Assembly: GCF_036850765.1 (NCBI RefSeq)
Contig: NC_089492.1
Span: forward strand, 205,114,681 to 205,178,680
Reading direction: 5' to 3'
Length of the DNA stretch: 64,000 bases
Origin: Saccopteryx bilineata
Taxonomy: Eukaryota; Chordata; Mammalia; Chiroptera; Emballonuridae
Below are positions 23,236 to 35,804 of the stretch, piece by piece. The notes beneath the pieces were generated by a model that saw only the letters and a program-made list of their open reading frames with translations, did not search any database and had not been told where the DNA came from. Within the stretch, counting starts at the first letter, position 1. Each line of letters opens with the position of its first letter. Made by a program: the position numbers and the translations under genes.

Positions 23236-24446
23236 AATTTTACTCTTGATTACTTTACATATTTGCAATTTGGGACTATCCAAATTACAGTATGGCAGGT
23301 AAAGAAAGTGGTAGGGAAAACTGCTATCTTATAACTTTACAGAGTTGAAGAAGCTGTTGGCCATGTGAATCATCAGGGGAAAAATTCACCCTCTGCTTTC
23401 TCACTCTACTCACAGATTCTAAAACTAGCTGAGGACACTTGAAAGGGCCTGCTTGGTGAGAAAATTTTCTTTCTTTCTGATATGTGTGTGCATGTGTGCA
23501 CACACACACAAACATGCATTATTTGTGTTCAAGAGCCTGCAGTAGAATGGATCTGGAAAGGAAATGATCCCTAAAAGGCTATATATTTGTAGAAGCTGTC
23601 AAGCAAAAATTGTCCACAAGGCTTGAACTTCCAGCAGTACAGATATACAGAACAAAGGAGAGATTAACCAAAATTCTGTTTGAAAACTATATTGTCCTTA
23701 GAGTAAATCTTTTTTTTTTAATGCTTTCCCACAGAGAATAGAATGCAAAACCAAGGATCCCAACCCTATCTCAGGGAGAGGACATTAAAGGTGGAGATTT
23801 TTGGGGCTTTTTGTTTGTTTGTTTATTTGTTTGTTTTTTGAGGACAACTTAAATTACAGGAGTCTGAGTGAAAAAGCAAAAGTCTTGAAAAAAGGCTAAG
23901 ACTGGTAAGTAAGACAGACTAGGCAAGAAGAATGGCTCTGCAGGGGCAGCTAGAGGCCACTTCAAGGGCTGGTGTCTGCTCCCTTGGATTGGAGCTAGTT
24001 CAGCAATTGTTTCTAAACCTATGTTCAAAAAAACAAGCAATGTCACCAAAGATTCAGAGTAACCTAAGAAAGAATGTTTGGATCTGCCACCAATGGGTAA
24101 CTGGCCACAATGTAAAGCATATGCTGTTCAGATTTGTGTGTCTTACAAGGAAACAAATTCAAAATCCCTTGCTTTCAAGGATTTTCTCATTCTATACAGG
24201 AGAAAAGACATCAATATAAATTAAAATATGATTTTTTAAAAACCATAACTTTATGTCTATAGTTAACTATTGTGCAACATATAAGAGTTTTAAGTATTTA
24301 AAGGAAACAAGAAAAAGCAAGGAAGGAGTAATGAGAATCAGGTAAAGAATAATAAATAGTTATTTCCTCCCAGAAGACTGTAAGCTTTACACATTTACTT
24401 TGTGAGTGGTAGGTGTTATGGTTCTGTGAAGAAAAATAAGGGGAAG
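23236..24446. other. Intergenic, nothing recognised
   Basis: Contains a short (CA)n at about 23,495-23,512 and a GTTT repeat near 23,810. No gene. Confidence 0.5.
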
Positions 24447-24805
24447 GCCCTGGTTGGATCAGTGGTAGAGCATTGGCCCCGTGTGTGGAATTCCCAGGTT
24501 TGATTCCTGACCAGCGCACACAGGAGAAGCACCCACCTGCTTCTCCACACTTCCCCTTATTCTTTCTCTCTATCTCTCTCTTTTCCTTCTGTAGCCAGGA
24601 CTCCATTGGAGCAAAGTTGGCCTGGGTGCTGAGAATGGCTCCATGGCCTCCGTCTCAGACACTAAAATTGCTCTGGTTGCAACGGAAGCAATGCCCCTAA
24701 ATGGGCAGAGCATCGCCCCTAGTGGGCATGCTGGGTGGATCCCAGTCAGGTGCATGTGGGAGTCTATCTGTCTGCCTCCTTGCTTCTCACTTCAGAAAAA
24801 TACAG
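24447..24805 (+). mobile_element. VES-type SINE (GCCCTGG head), older copy
   Basis: Carries GGATCAGTGGTAGAGCATTG, B box GGTTTGATTCC, GAGAAGCACCCACCTGCTTC and the 3' domain GGTGGATCCCAGTCAGG region with CTTCAGAAAAATACAGAAAG. More diverged than the copy at 22,619. Its A-rich tail has grown into the adjoining GAA/GGA microsatellite. Confidence 0.88.
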
Positions 24806-24946
24806 AAAGAAGAAGAAGGAGGAGGAGGAGGAGGAGGAGGAGGAGGAGGAAGAGGAAGAAGAAGAAGAAGAAGAAGAAGAAGAAGAAGAAGAAGAAGAAG
24901 AAGAAGAAGAAGAAGAAGAAGAAGAAGAAGAAGAAGAAGAAGAAGG
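24806..24946. repeat. GGA/GAA microsatellite grown from a SINE tail
   Basis: About 140 bp of triplets, GGA-rich first and then nearly pure GAA. It creates long spurious low-complexity frames on both strands. Confidence 0.95.
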
Positions 24947-24970
24947 CAAAAACATTGCCACCTTCTAGAG

Positions 24971-25332
24971 CAGGGGTCCCCAAACTATGGCTCGCGGGCC
25001 GCATGTGGCCCTCTGAGGCCATTTATCCGGCCCCCGCCGCACTTCCAGAAGGGGCACCTCTTTCATTAGTGGTCAGTGAGAGGAGCACATTGACCATCTC
25101 ATTAGCCAAAGGCAGGCCCATAGTTCCCATTGAAATACTGGTCAGTTTGATTTAAATTTACTTGTTCTTTATTTTAAATATTGTATTTGTTCCCATTTTG
25201 TTTTTTTACTTTAAAATAAGATATGTGCAGTGTGCATAGGGATTTGTTCATAGTTTTTTTTTATAGTCCGGCCCTCCAACGGTCTGAGGGACAGTGAACT
25301 GGCCCCCTGTGTAAAAAGTTTGTGGACCCCTG
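24971..25332. mobile_element. Non-autonomous hAT DNA transposon, copy 2
   Basis: 362 bp in inverse orientation to the copy at 3,373. Ends CAGGGGTCCCCAAACTA and ...GTTTGTGGACCCCTG. Perfect 8-bp target duplication TTCTAGAG (24963-24970, 25333-25340). No transposase. Confidence 0.94.
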
Positions 25333-25556
25333 TTCTAGAGTTTCAAGGCAGAAATGAGAAGGGTGTTGTTGAGATTTACCTTGCTGAAGCATTTACTAAG
25401 ATGTATCAAAAAGCAAGTACAGTCAAAATGAGAAGTAGTTAGAGATTTAACATATATAATTTGTTTTTATTTGGTGAATAAATGAAAAATTAATTGTGAA
25501 AGAGCAGGATTGCAGTTGTTTGTGGGACTGAGGAGATGAAGTTAAAACTGTCAAGA

Positions 25557-25908
25557 GCCTGACCAGGTGGTGGCGCAGTGGATAGAGCGTTGGACTGGCA
25601 TGCGGAAGACCCATTTCGAGACCCCGAGGTCGCCAGCTTGAGCGAGGGCTCATCTGGTTTGAGCAAAAGCTCACCAGCTTGAGCCAAGGTTGCTGGCTCT
25701 AGCAAGGGGTTACTCAGTCTGCTGAAGGCCCACAGTCAAGGCACATATGAGAAAGCAATCAATGAACAACTAAGGTGTTGCAGTGCGCAATGAAAAACTA
25801 ATGATTGATGCTTCTCATCTCTCCATTCCTGTCTGTCTGTACCTGTCTACATCTCTCTCTGTCTCTGTAAAAAAAAAAAAAATATGTGTTTGATAAACAT
25901 TTTTAAAA
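25557..25908 (+). mobile_element. VES-type SINE (module-array subgroup)
   Basis: A GCCTGACCAGGTGGTGGCGC head, about five ~20-bp CTTGAGC modules, the AGTCAAGGCACATATGAGAA and GATTGATGCTTCTCATCTCT 3' domain and an A-rich tail. Target duplication AAAACTGTCAAGA (25544-25556, 25909-25921). Confidence 0.9.
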
Positions 25909-25921
25909 AAAACTGTCAAGA

Positions 25922-26538
25922 GCTTATGAAGAGATGAGTTTTTACCTTATATGAAGCTGACACATGAGCCTGCAGAAACCATAAGACCTTGCATCAGAGA
26001 CAAAGGACCTAATTATTCATGGCCTTGCCGACCACACAAGTATCATTTTTGAATCAGTTACCCTTTAACCACTAAGTGCCATCTGGATTTTGCACACACG
26101 GTGGATTTGCATCATAGCTGAGAACTACTGAACTTATGAAACCCAAAATTTTTATAATGGTAAGTAAGCAAACTAGTGTGGTCTCTGCTCCAGAGAAAGA
26201 CATTATTGTATTATACCAGACAATATGCAAAGCTGCATCCTTGAAAGGATCATCCAAAACAAAAAGGCAGTAGTGCTTCTGCTCACAAAATACTCAAAAA
26301 TGCAAGAGACCAATGTAGAATTGTCTCCAAGCAAGTGGAGGATAGAACCACTCACAGAATGAGTGAATGGGAAAATAAAAATTCAAAGATGAAGGAATAT
26401 AACAGAGAAGTAAATACAGTGTGGGGGGAAAGTATATAGCTTCTTTGCAGAAGAATCAGCAAAAATGTATTATTATCTGAAGATCTGAATCTTTGAAAGA
26501 AGAGCTGAAAGGAAAGGAATAAGAAAGAATCAAACTCT
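25922..26538. other. Intergenic, nothing recognised
   Basis: No gene or assignable repeat. Confidence 0.5.
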
Positions 26539-27052
26539 GTATTGGTTATCTATTGCTGCATAATAGATTACCCTAAAACTTAGTGGCTTACAACAATAAA
26601 TGTCTATGATCTCAATAGTTTCATGGGTCAGGAATCTGGTGGCAACTTAGCTTAGTGGCTCTGGTTCAGAGTCCTTGATGATAAGGATGCAGTCTAGATG
26701 TTGGCGGGGACTACAGTCACCTGAAGACTTGACTGGGGCTGGAAGATCCCCTTCCAATTTGATCATTCATTCACATGCCTGGCAAGTTAGTGCTGGGTGT
26801 TGTCAAGAAGCCTCATCTCCTTCTCACACAGACCTCTCCATAAGGCTGTGTGAGGATCCTCATAACGTGCAAGTTGGCTTCCACAAGAGTGAGAGATCCA
26901 AGAGGGAACGCGAAGAACTCACAATGCCTTTTAAAATCTAATCTTGAGAGACACACACTGCCACTCCTACCATATTCTGTTCATTAGAAGCAAGTCATTA
27001 AGGGCTCACATTCAAAAGGAGACTTAAGCTCCATACTTAAAGGGTAGAATAT
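26539..27052 (-). repeat. MLT1-type MaLR LTR, antisense
   Basis: Antisense LTR landmarks in order: TTATCTATTGCTGCATAATA, AAACTTAGTGGCTTACAACA, TGACTGGGGCTGGAAGATCC, GACCTCTCCATAAGGCTGTG, GAGATCCAAGAGGGAACGCG and AGAAGCAAGTCATTAAGGGC. Solo, non-coding. Confidence 0.8.
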
Positions 27053-28028
27053 CAAATGCTTAGTATATATATTTTAAACCACCAAACTCTCCAAATTTTT
27101 GTACCTGACATGGTGACAGAGTATATTATCAGTGAGCAATAAATGATGTTACTATTAGTGAGACTGTAGTTGAAACAAGAGACAGGTTTTAGAGTAGGGT
27201 GCCAGGAGATGAGCTACCTTGGGTATGGCTAAGATAATATACCCAAGTTGCAAAATTTCTAATTTGTTTTTGCTGTAAATATTTATTTTCTGCTATTTAT
27301 ACCTCCTTACATTATTACTAGACCTTAGTTCTTTGTACACAGATCATCACAGAAATTTTTTGGTTTTATTTTGATTCAAGCATAATGCAAGTTGATGTTC
27401 CCATAGCAATTTTTAAAAAGCAAGCACTGCTGTCCAGGCAGAGGGGAAAAATTGATCCAGATGCTGAGGAGAAAATTGTGTTGATCTCTAACAGAGATCT
27501 ATTATACTGAGGTTACAATCATTTCCTTGCAGAGTTGCAGGGTTCTTGTGGTCAGGTAGAAGAGCCAAAACCTTCTAATCTATACCTGAACTCAATTTTC
27601 TCCATGGATTTATCACTTCTTAACTTTTTGGCTTATTGTTTAATAGTACCATGATGATTAGATCTGTATTTATGCAGACTACTCAGGCAGTGTATAAAAT
27701 GAGTGAGGTTTTAGTCAAGAATGCTAGGTGCAGTTCTATTATAATAGCCCAGGGAAAAATAATAAAGGCCAGAATGCAGGCAGCTATACTAAGAGTAAAA
27801 ACGAGAGAAAAGTTTCAAGAGACATTTCTGAGATACAGTACTCTGAGCTTAGTAACTAATTAGACATAGGAGGTAAGGGAAAAAGAAAAGTGAAGAAAAT
27901 CTCAGATATGTCTGATTAGGGTGACCAACTAGTCCCAGGTTGCCAAGGACTTTTGCAGTTCCAGCACGGAAGGTCACATGTCCTGGGAAACCCCTCTGTC
28001 CTAAGCAAACCAGTACATTTAGACATCC
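27053..28028. other. Intergenic, nothing recognised
   Basis: Unique-looking sequence. The final 130 bp may be an old repeat of unclear family. Confidence 0.45.
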
Positions 28029-28142
28029 TATGATAAGAGTGGCATGAACTTAAATAGAGAATACAGGACAGTCTGTGATAGAAATAGCATTAACTTAGAG
28101 AATACAGGATGTCTATGATAGGAATAGCAATAACTTACAGAG
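28029..28142. repeat. Imperfect ~40-45 bp tandem repeat, 2.6 units
   Basis: Units start TATGATAAGAGTGGCATGAA (28029), TGTGATAGAAATAGCATTAA (28074) and TATGATAGGAATAGCAATAA (28114), with AGAGAATACAGGA shared by the first two. Confidence 0.7.
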
Positions 28143-28258
28143 CAATATGGGAAAAAGAATATTTTTGCTGTAGAAAAACAAATTTTAGGTTTGTTTTTAA
28201 GACAAAACACATTGAGTTTAAGACATCTCCATTCTGGAAGATGAAAAATTGCAAATGC

Positions 28259-28469
28259 TTTTTTTTTACTTTTTTTTTTTTTTTTTACAGAGGCAGAGAT
28301 AGACAGGAACGGAGCGAGATGAGAAGCATCAATCATTAGTTTTTTGTTGTTGCGCGTTGCGACTTCTTAGTTGTTCATTGATTGCTTTCTTACATGTGCC
28401 TTGACTGCAGGCCTTCAGCAGACCGAGTAACCCCTTGCTGGAGCCAGCAACCTTGGGTCCAAGCTGGTG

Positions 28470-28500
<31 letters not shown>

Positions 28501-28610
28501 GTTCAAGCCAGACGAGCCCGTGCTCAAGCTGGCGACCTCGGGGTCTCAAACCTGAGTCCTTCCGCATCCCAGTTCGACACTCTATCCACTGCGCCACCAC
28601 CTGGTCAGGC
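28259..28610 (-). mobile_element. VES-type SINE (module-array subgroup) with an internal T28 run
   Basis: Full-length copy on the minus strand, target duplication TGCAAATGC (28250-28258, 28611-28619). Inside the module array a run of 28 T (28473-28500) replaces the short TTTGCTC seen in sibling copies. Confidence 0.88.
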
Positions 28611-28619
28611 TGCAAATGC

Positions 28620-29189
28620 ATTTTTAGAGCCCAGTGGAGAGGCCAGGGCTAGATATGGGGAATTGTCCGTCATCACATGAAAACCGATGTCATGCAAGTG
28701 GATGAGGATCTCCTCAAGAGGCTCTATGAAGTAAAAAGGGAAGAGGGTTGAGAATAAGATACAGATTTGAAAAAAAAAAGTGAGGCGTATGCATCCTAGT
28801 GAAAGAAGAGAACTCATCAAAAGAAATTGAGAGGAAAGTGGGAAAAATAAGAGATAATGATTATTCCAGAAACCAGGGAAGAGGGGACTTTTTAGAAGGT
28901 CTGAAGGAAGGGCAAAAATGTCAAATGTGTCAGAGAGGAGTTCATAGGACTTGGAAATTAGGTCTATTTCCTGGGGTGATTGAAAGGGGGTGATATTAGA
29001 AGTCAGTGCTAGGACTATTGAGGAGGACATCTGGGCCTCCCAGCCTAGCTAAATCAAAGAGGGCCACATCTGACAGATGCGTACCCACTGGAGCCCTTAA
29101 GAGTAGAGAGAGAAAAACCATGCATCATCCCTTCCAATGGACTCTATTCCCAGGACCTGAGGAATTAGTCAACCTTTATCGACAGCTTT
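28620..29189. other. Intergenic, nothing recognised
   Basis: No coding features beyond chance frames; no assignable repeat. Confidence 0.45.
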
Positions 29190-29194
29190 CTTGT

Positions 29195-29300
29195 TAAAAG
29201 AACTAACATTTATTGAGAAGCTGGTAAGAAGCAAGCACCTTCTGTGCTTTATCTCATTTAATCCACACTGCAACCTAATGAGAAACTATATATTATGAAA
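29195..29300 (-). repeat. MIR fragment, antisense
   Basis: ACTAACATTTATTGAGAAGC, then TTTATCTCATTTAATCCACA and CAACCTAATGAGAAACTATA follow antisense MIR order. Confidence 0.6.
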
Positions 29301-31848
29301 TAACATATTTTGATCCTCTTCAGTATCTCTCCATCTTGAAAAAAAGCTGCAATGGCAAAAATAGAACAGTTTTCTACAACATAACATCATCTTCCAATAA
29401 CATAGTCCCTAATCTTTGAGATTGTTCAGTATTTCTAAATTCTGAGTCTTTGTTGTCTGCTATGATTCCTAAGAATTAAATGAATTGTTTTCTAATTAAT
29501 TAAGATGACTTTAAATTCCATTATAATTTCTTGATAATAGAAATATGTATCATCTATTAGCGTAAAATTATAAAAATATTTAATAATAGAATATAAATTA
29601 TAATCTTTATAATACATAAATATATTTTTATTTTTTAAATAAAAAATATATAACCTCACCCACTTAATGCTAGCTACCACTTTAAAAAATCCATACTAAA
29701 ATTCTTTCTAAAAGGATGCCTAAATAGGCATTCAAATGTCCATAGCTCTGCATTACTATATTCACAACCTCTGTAGTTGAATAGTTTGCTAATTGTTTTA
29801 TTTTGTTAACTTCTGTTCATCTATCAAATGATAAACTTCTGGATGTCAGAAACCAAACATCATAGTCTTCTCATCCCCTACAACATCTATTATATTATTG
29901 GGCAGCACTGGCATTTGTTAATATTTGATGGTTGTGTCATAATACTCAGAAACAAAATAATGACCAGACCATGCTTGCACCCTCTCTGTTGTAGTCTTTA
30001 TGATGTTTCCTGGCTGGAAAACCAGTATTTAACCGTGTTAGTCTGAGCTTTTCTCACCAAATCAGTTCATTAGCTACAGAATTTGTTTATGCACTGGGTG
30101 AAAATGGAAGAGCACAGAAACAAAAATATACCATACGTGGTAGTGCCATACACCAGTCAGATGAATAAATATCCATAAAATGAATTGGTATCATCTCAAA
30201 AGCCTTATTGTAAAAGATTAATACAAATTTGTTTTTTACATCTTCCCTCTATGACATTGGTAGTAGCAATAATACCACATTCCCAACTCACCAAATGCTA
30301 AAAATGGAACCTAGATAAACAACTAGTAAAACAGACTCCATTTTTCTCTCTCTGCATTACTCAAATTGAAAAAAAAATCCAGAGTTATCAATTCTTCTGT
30401 AAGACATACAAGTCTAGACTTGTCTAACTACAATTTCTGCTAACTGGCCACGGGCTAGTATTTTCACACCTTTTTTGTACTAAATGGCTAGAACTGATCA
30501 CTCGACCAGAAGCTGTCACTGAGACATCTTCATTTAAAAATCTTAATAATACATGCAGCAAAAGGGTTAAATTTTAAAAATATTTTTTTATTTTTTTTGC
30601 ATTTCAGTAAACTTGCAAATGCCATCCATTCACCTTTTGTAAAATTATGCACATATAAATGATTGTTAAAATTACTGAAAATTTTTAATTCAATTTGTCA
30701 TATATAATCAGTACATTTCTAGTCTGAGCAACTCTTTGGATAATTACCCGATTTTGTTGGTGGTGGAACTGGTGCTTTAGCTTGCTCTTCTAACTTGGTG
30801 AAGTGGTTTGCTAAAATTAAATAAATAATTAAATGAATAAAGGCAGGTGGAGGAGAGTGGGAGGGAGTAAAACACCAAGCTTTGCTAATAAATAGTTCTC
30901 AGAAATATCAGCTCCCAATTTACTACTTGTACACAATGGGCCAGTTGGAACTTGCATGGTGATCCAATTTGCCACAGCTCTCGTTTTTAGTCTTTGTGGA
31001 GCTGCTGTGTGAGCACAGTAGGGGCCGCTCCCCCACATCCCCTGAGTCAATCAGTGGGCTTTTGTTTTCTGCTGGTCAAAAATATCAGGTGGCTTTGAGA
31101 GTCTAATTATCAATGAAAAATTAAATCCAATATAGAAACGTAGCCACCAGCACCCTTCTCTTCACCCTTTCTGTGCCCTCCCCACCCCAGACATATAATG
31201 GAGCACCAAGTTATTCCTTGGGATTCCAAAAACATAGCAAGAAAAAAAAGGCCCAGGCCTGGGGAAGCAAGCAGAAGAATAATTGATTTTTACTTACAGA
31301 GCTCTCTCCTTTTTTAGTGGATAACTATTCTAATTACCATGGACATTCTAGAAATTAGGAAACAGTAAGAAGTTTCCTCTTAAAATTGTTAGGCCATGTT
31401 TACCTCAATATTGCTTCATAAAATTTTCTAGTAGTTTCCACCAGATATTGAATAAACAGAGAAATTTAAAAAGATTTGTGTCATTGTCAATCACCCCATT
31501 TACTTGATACAGCTTTAGTTTTTCACACGCGTCCTCTTTTAATCCTTTGGTCTTATTTAAAAAAAAAAAAAAAAGATGTGCTTTATTGATAAGTAATCAA
31601 GTAAGCTTATAATACGAGGAAATTCTACTGTCTCAAAATACATACCTTTATCAACTTTTCCATTAAGACACTCTCTCAAAAAATAAAATATTAAAGTTAA
31701 AGCCAATAGAGGCAAGCTTTTCCATAGCACTCAAATACTCTAAATACAGTGTCATCATATAGTATTTTTAAGTTCCACAGTAAGTATGATGGTTAATTTA
31801 CAAATACCATCAAAATGTAAAGTGTTCTTTCATATATGAGAACTATTA
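29301..31848. other. Intergenic, nothing recognised
   Basis: Very AT-rich (for example 29,560-29,660), no gene. The 30,700-31,300 part is less AT-rich and could hold a conserved noncoding element. Confidence 0.45.
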
Positions 31849-31863
31849 AGAATTGATATCATT

Positions 31864-31976
31864 AATGAATAACTGAAGCAACACAATGAAAAACTGATGG
31901 TTCTCATCTCTCTCTCTTCCTGTTTGTCCCTCTTTCTGTCTCTGTCTCTCTCACTGAAAAAAGAAAAGAAAAAAAA
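31864..31976 (+). mobile_element. 5'-truncated VES-type SINE
   Basis: Only the 3' domain is present (AATGAAAAACTGATGGTTCT, CATCTCTCTCTCTTCCTG, A-rich tail). It is bracketed by an imperfect duplication, AGAATTGATATCA and AGAGTTGATATCA. Confidence 0.75.
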
Positions 31977-31990
31977 AGAGTTGATATCAA

Positions 31991-34900
31991 CCTTGAATTA
32001 AATATCTCTAGACATTATTATTTAATCTTTTTTATGAGCTCAAAGGTATAAAAATTCTTGAGTAAATTTTTTAGGTAACAGATTGGACTACAAATTCCTC
32101 CAGTGCTCCAAAATTCTTAAGACACTAGTCAGGTAATTGTCTGAACCTTTTTTTAAGAATCATAAAGATCCAATAACCAAATTATACCTAAACTTGCCCA
32201 GTGATATTCTGGGAACCTAATAGTTAATATAATGAAATCAAAATTTAAAAAAATCCTCATAACTAGAAGAAGGCAAAAGAGGGGGAATAATATTAAATTT
32301 GTAATATGTGAATATATGAATTTTTTATTCTTAATGTTTTAAACAGAACTTTCCATCTTTGTAAATATGAGTATTCAGAAACAAAAGATGTCCATTTTGT
32401 TCTTTAAAAACAGAGATATGTATGGTTTACTGAGGAATATGTTATTATTCACTTAACTCTTATCTTAAATGATCTAGATTATATAACTAAAAAGTTGCCT
32501 ATCTTTGAATATAGCTTTATTAATAGAGAAGAGCAATTGTTTTACATTCTTTGGCTTTTACAATATTTATGTGAATTTTGCTAATCATTTTAATCTTAAC
32601 CAAGATACAACATACATGTACATAACACTAATACATCAGAAATAGTTACTGAACAAGGGTCATTCTTTACAAATCAACAAAAGTTTAAATCCTAACAGAA
32701 ATCATAACAGATATAGTGTAAGCTAGAAGAAGATTGTTTTTTCAATACATTTCAAACCTATAACAACAAAATACGTTAAAGACTGTGCTCCTGTATAGAC
32801 ACATCTTTGATGAAATTGTCTTAACTAAACGAGCACAAATAATTTTCACATCTCATTTATTCTCTTAGGCTTTATTGACTAAAATCAATTTTATCATTAA
32901 AATGTAGTTGGTAAAAAAAAATGTAGTTGGTTACACAGAACACCATCCTTTTCCTTTTAATGGATTCTATATTGTCTACTTGGATTTTTAAAGTAAAAAT
33001 GTTTTTTAATCTTAAATATAAAATTAATATAATATTACATATACCAATATTTGTAAAAACAGTATGGTTCAAATTGAAACAAAATTTTAACACCATAAAA
33101 GACGGTATCATTAACTGAGATATATTGTAAACACTTGATGCAAATAAATTTCAGGTTTTCTGTTCCTCTTGACACACACCCAGAACATTCTAAAAAAGAA
33201 GCTGACATACTATTTAAAGTTGCATTATACATTTTATTTTATAAATTATTAAAGAACTTAATGGACAATGCATTAGAAAGAAAACTGGCAAATTAGAGAA
33301 TAATTTAAAGTTGCAAAGAAACAGAGCAACTTGCAGGACATTAAACACTCTATTTTGACATGGAACGCCTGAAGCTAAAGCAATTAAAGCTGCAAAATAT
33401 TGCTGGCTGACATGATGTGTATGTAAATTTGTCATTCATTGGCAAAGGTTCATACCGATCACTGAGAATGTTCGCAGGAAAACAATCCATGTACCATAAA
33501 ATGTTTTTAGTGAAGTACTCTTAAAAAGTAATTTTCTATTATTTAGGTATCTGATCATTATCTATTATAAGAGCCTTCTATGGAAATCACCTTAAAATGG
33601 AGGGTTAGTCTTTGACATATACTCTATATCTGTATTTATTTCTTAAAAGAAAGTATCATTTTTAACACACCCCACAACAAGAATAGAAGCCAGAAGTTGA
33701 CATTCTATTTAATTTGGTTATGTTTACCCCTAGGTCCTTATGAAAAGGCCTACCTTTGTGTCAAACTCTACCCACCAGAAATAGAATCTAACAAGGCCAT
33801 ACTGAATTCTAGCCAGTGACCTGATTTATTCCAGCTTAGAAATAGTGTTACTCTCCCACAGGAGGTAAAAGAAGAAAAAAACAACACAGTAATCCCCCAA
33901 ATGCACTGTTGCTATGGAAGAGAAGAGGATGCCTGCTGAGACTGAAAGCCACAAAATATTTGGGCAGTTGAGAAAATGTAGGCCCATCCTCTATTGCCAA
34001 AGCCTGAAGACTCTTTGCCAGGACTCCCTGGTCATTTGGCATTACAGAGAGACGCTGGACAGAACCCTAGCAGAAGATATAAGGAAACCAGACACATTTT
34101 AATATTCATGGATCAAAGCTCTCCAATTATTCTTTCAAATTAGATGAACAAGCAAGAAACTGGGAGCCAAAGGAGCATTTTAATAAATATCAAAAATGAA
34201 TTCATAATACTGAGAATAGTCAAATAGTTGGTGAATGCCAACTCTTACATTTCTTAGACATTTCACCAGTTTAATTAAACTTCCTTAAAGCCTAAGAATG
34301 GGAAAATATTCTCTCTCCCCCTTCCCATTTTTCTAAAAAAGAGCTTGCTCATAAGATTGCACAGTTTCAATTCCTCTTTCTAAGACACTATATTTTAGAC
34401 TTTCTTGGCCTCTATAAAAAAGAAATAGAAGGTTAATCTTCAGACTTACATTATGGAGAAAATCATCACAAACCACAAGCTTCATGTTGTAAATAAGAGG
34501 CCGTAGGGGAGACCAAACCAATCCAAACCAACCATCCTTAAACATATAAATATATTTATATTTAAATATACATTTAAATTTATATTTGCAGATACTGAAA
34601 AAGAAAAAGAATCCTAGAGTTTAATGATTCTAACAGCTTCTTGTGTGATTTGCAAGATAAAAATATTAGCTTGTGGAAGCTTGATAAACATTTATTAAGC
34701 ATCTCTGATTATCATTGGGGGAATTTTTTTAAATGTCTAGGTATATATCCTCAAAAGGTTTATACTCTAGGGCAAAAAAAAAATAGACAAGTAATCAATT
34801 ATTATAGACAAAAGAATGGCAAAGTACTAAATAGGGATAGAATTTATTTTTTTTTAAAAGAGTATAGAAGGAATGGAAGGAAAGAGAGAGAAAAAATTTA

Positions 34901-35634
34901 AGGAAAACAGAGAAAAGACATACAGAATGACAAGTGGTAGAATGACTCCAAAAATTGGTTTACATGCCACACAGAGTATTCATGCAGTAATCTCTCTGCC
35001 ATGCTCTTTTACTGTCCACATTAACAATTTCACAATGGTTTTGGAAATATAATCTCTCACAGGGTTATCTAGGGTATACATGCAAATAAATGTTGTTTCA
35101 GGACCTGCTTTATTCCTGGAGCTATAACTTAGAAAAAGAACAGATAGTCTTGATGTGTATATGCCAGCAAGACAATTTCTAAGTTGAAAAGATGGTTGTA
35201 TATTTCAATGTCTCACAAACAATAAACGTGAATCATAGTAATGTAACACAGTGTTGAGTAGATTTCAGAACCCTAAGTAAAAAACTAAATTCTAAAGATA
35301 AATCTGCATTTGGAGTATAATAATCAGTGGTCTGGTTTTAATCTAGATACAAAAATATATTCTAATGTTCTTTCCCCTAAGCCTTAATAGAATAGAAGAA
35401 AGTTTAAATGTGGTCTTCTTTATTATATACATGTTGTATCTATGAAATACAATATTAATCCCATTTGTACAATAAAAATATGATCCACTTGAGCCCTGTT
35501 CTTTTGTAAATTATGAATCGTTGTAGTACTCTGGGGACAGTTATCATGTCTCTAAGGTTCCTACTTTGTTTCTTAAATTTTCCCCTCAAATATCTTGATA
35601 CCTAAAGTATCTAGGAAATGTAAAGTCCCCATGT
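31991..35634. other. Intergenic, no gene; possible conserved segment at 33,240-33,450
   Basis: AT-rich DNA. The stretch around 33,340-33,450 (with AAGCAATTAAAGCTGC and GGCTGACATGATG) has balanced composition and looks like a conserved noncoding element. A poly(A)-only insertion scar lies at 32,899-32,931. An old L2-like repeat may lie at 34,685-34,800. Confidence 0.4.
32899..32931 (+). repeat. 14-bp direct duplication around five extra A
   Basis: AAAATGTAGTTGGT occurs at 32899-32912 and 32918-32931, separated only by AAAAA. The layout equals a target-site duplication with just a poly(A) tail inserted. Confidence 0.7.
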
Positions 35635-35644
35635 GAAATATCTT

Positions 35645-35795
35645 TTAATAAAGATTTTGTTTATTCATTTTAGTAGGGAGGAGCAGAGAGCATCAACTCC
35701 CATATGTGCTGTGACCAGGCAAGCTCGGGGTTTCAAACCAGCAACCTCATCATTTCAAGTCTACGCTTTATCTGCTGCGCCACCACTGGTCAGGT
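35645..35795 (-). mobile_element. VES-type SINE (CCTGACC head), partly deleted
   Basis: Minus-strand copy with CAACTCCCATATGTGCTGTG, GGGTTTCAAACCAGCAACCT and GCTTTATCTGCTGCGCCACC. The CT-rich middle is shortened. It directly adjoins a second SINE. Confidence 0.85.
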
Positions 35796-35804
35796 GGTAT
35801 CTTT

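Noticed and set aside
24643..25155. Long frames with poly-Lys, poly-Glu, poly-Arg or poly-Ser
   Set aside because: They are translations of the GAA/GGA microsatellite joined to SINE and hAT sequence.
28029..28142. Possible CRISPR-like or satellite array
   Set aside because: Only 2.6 imperfect units without spacers of constant length; a small local tandem duplication in mammalian DNA.
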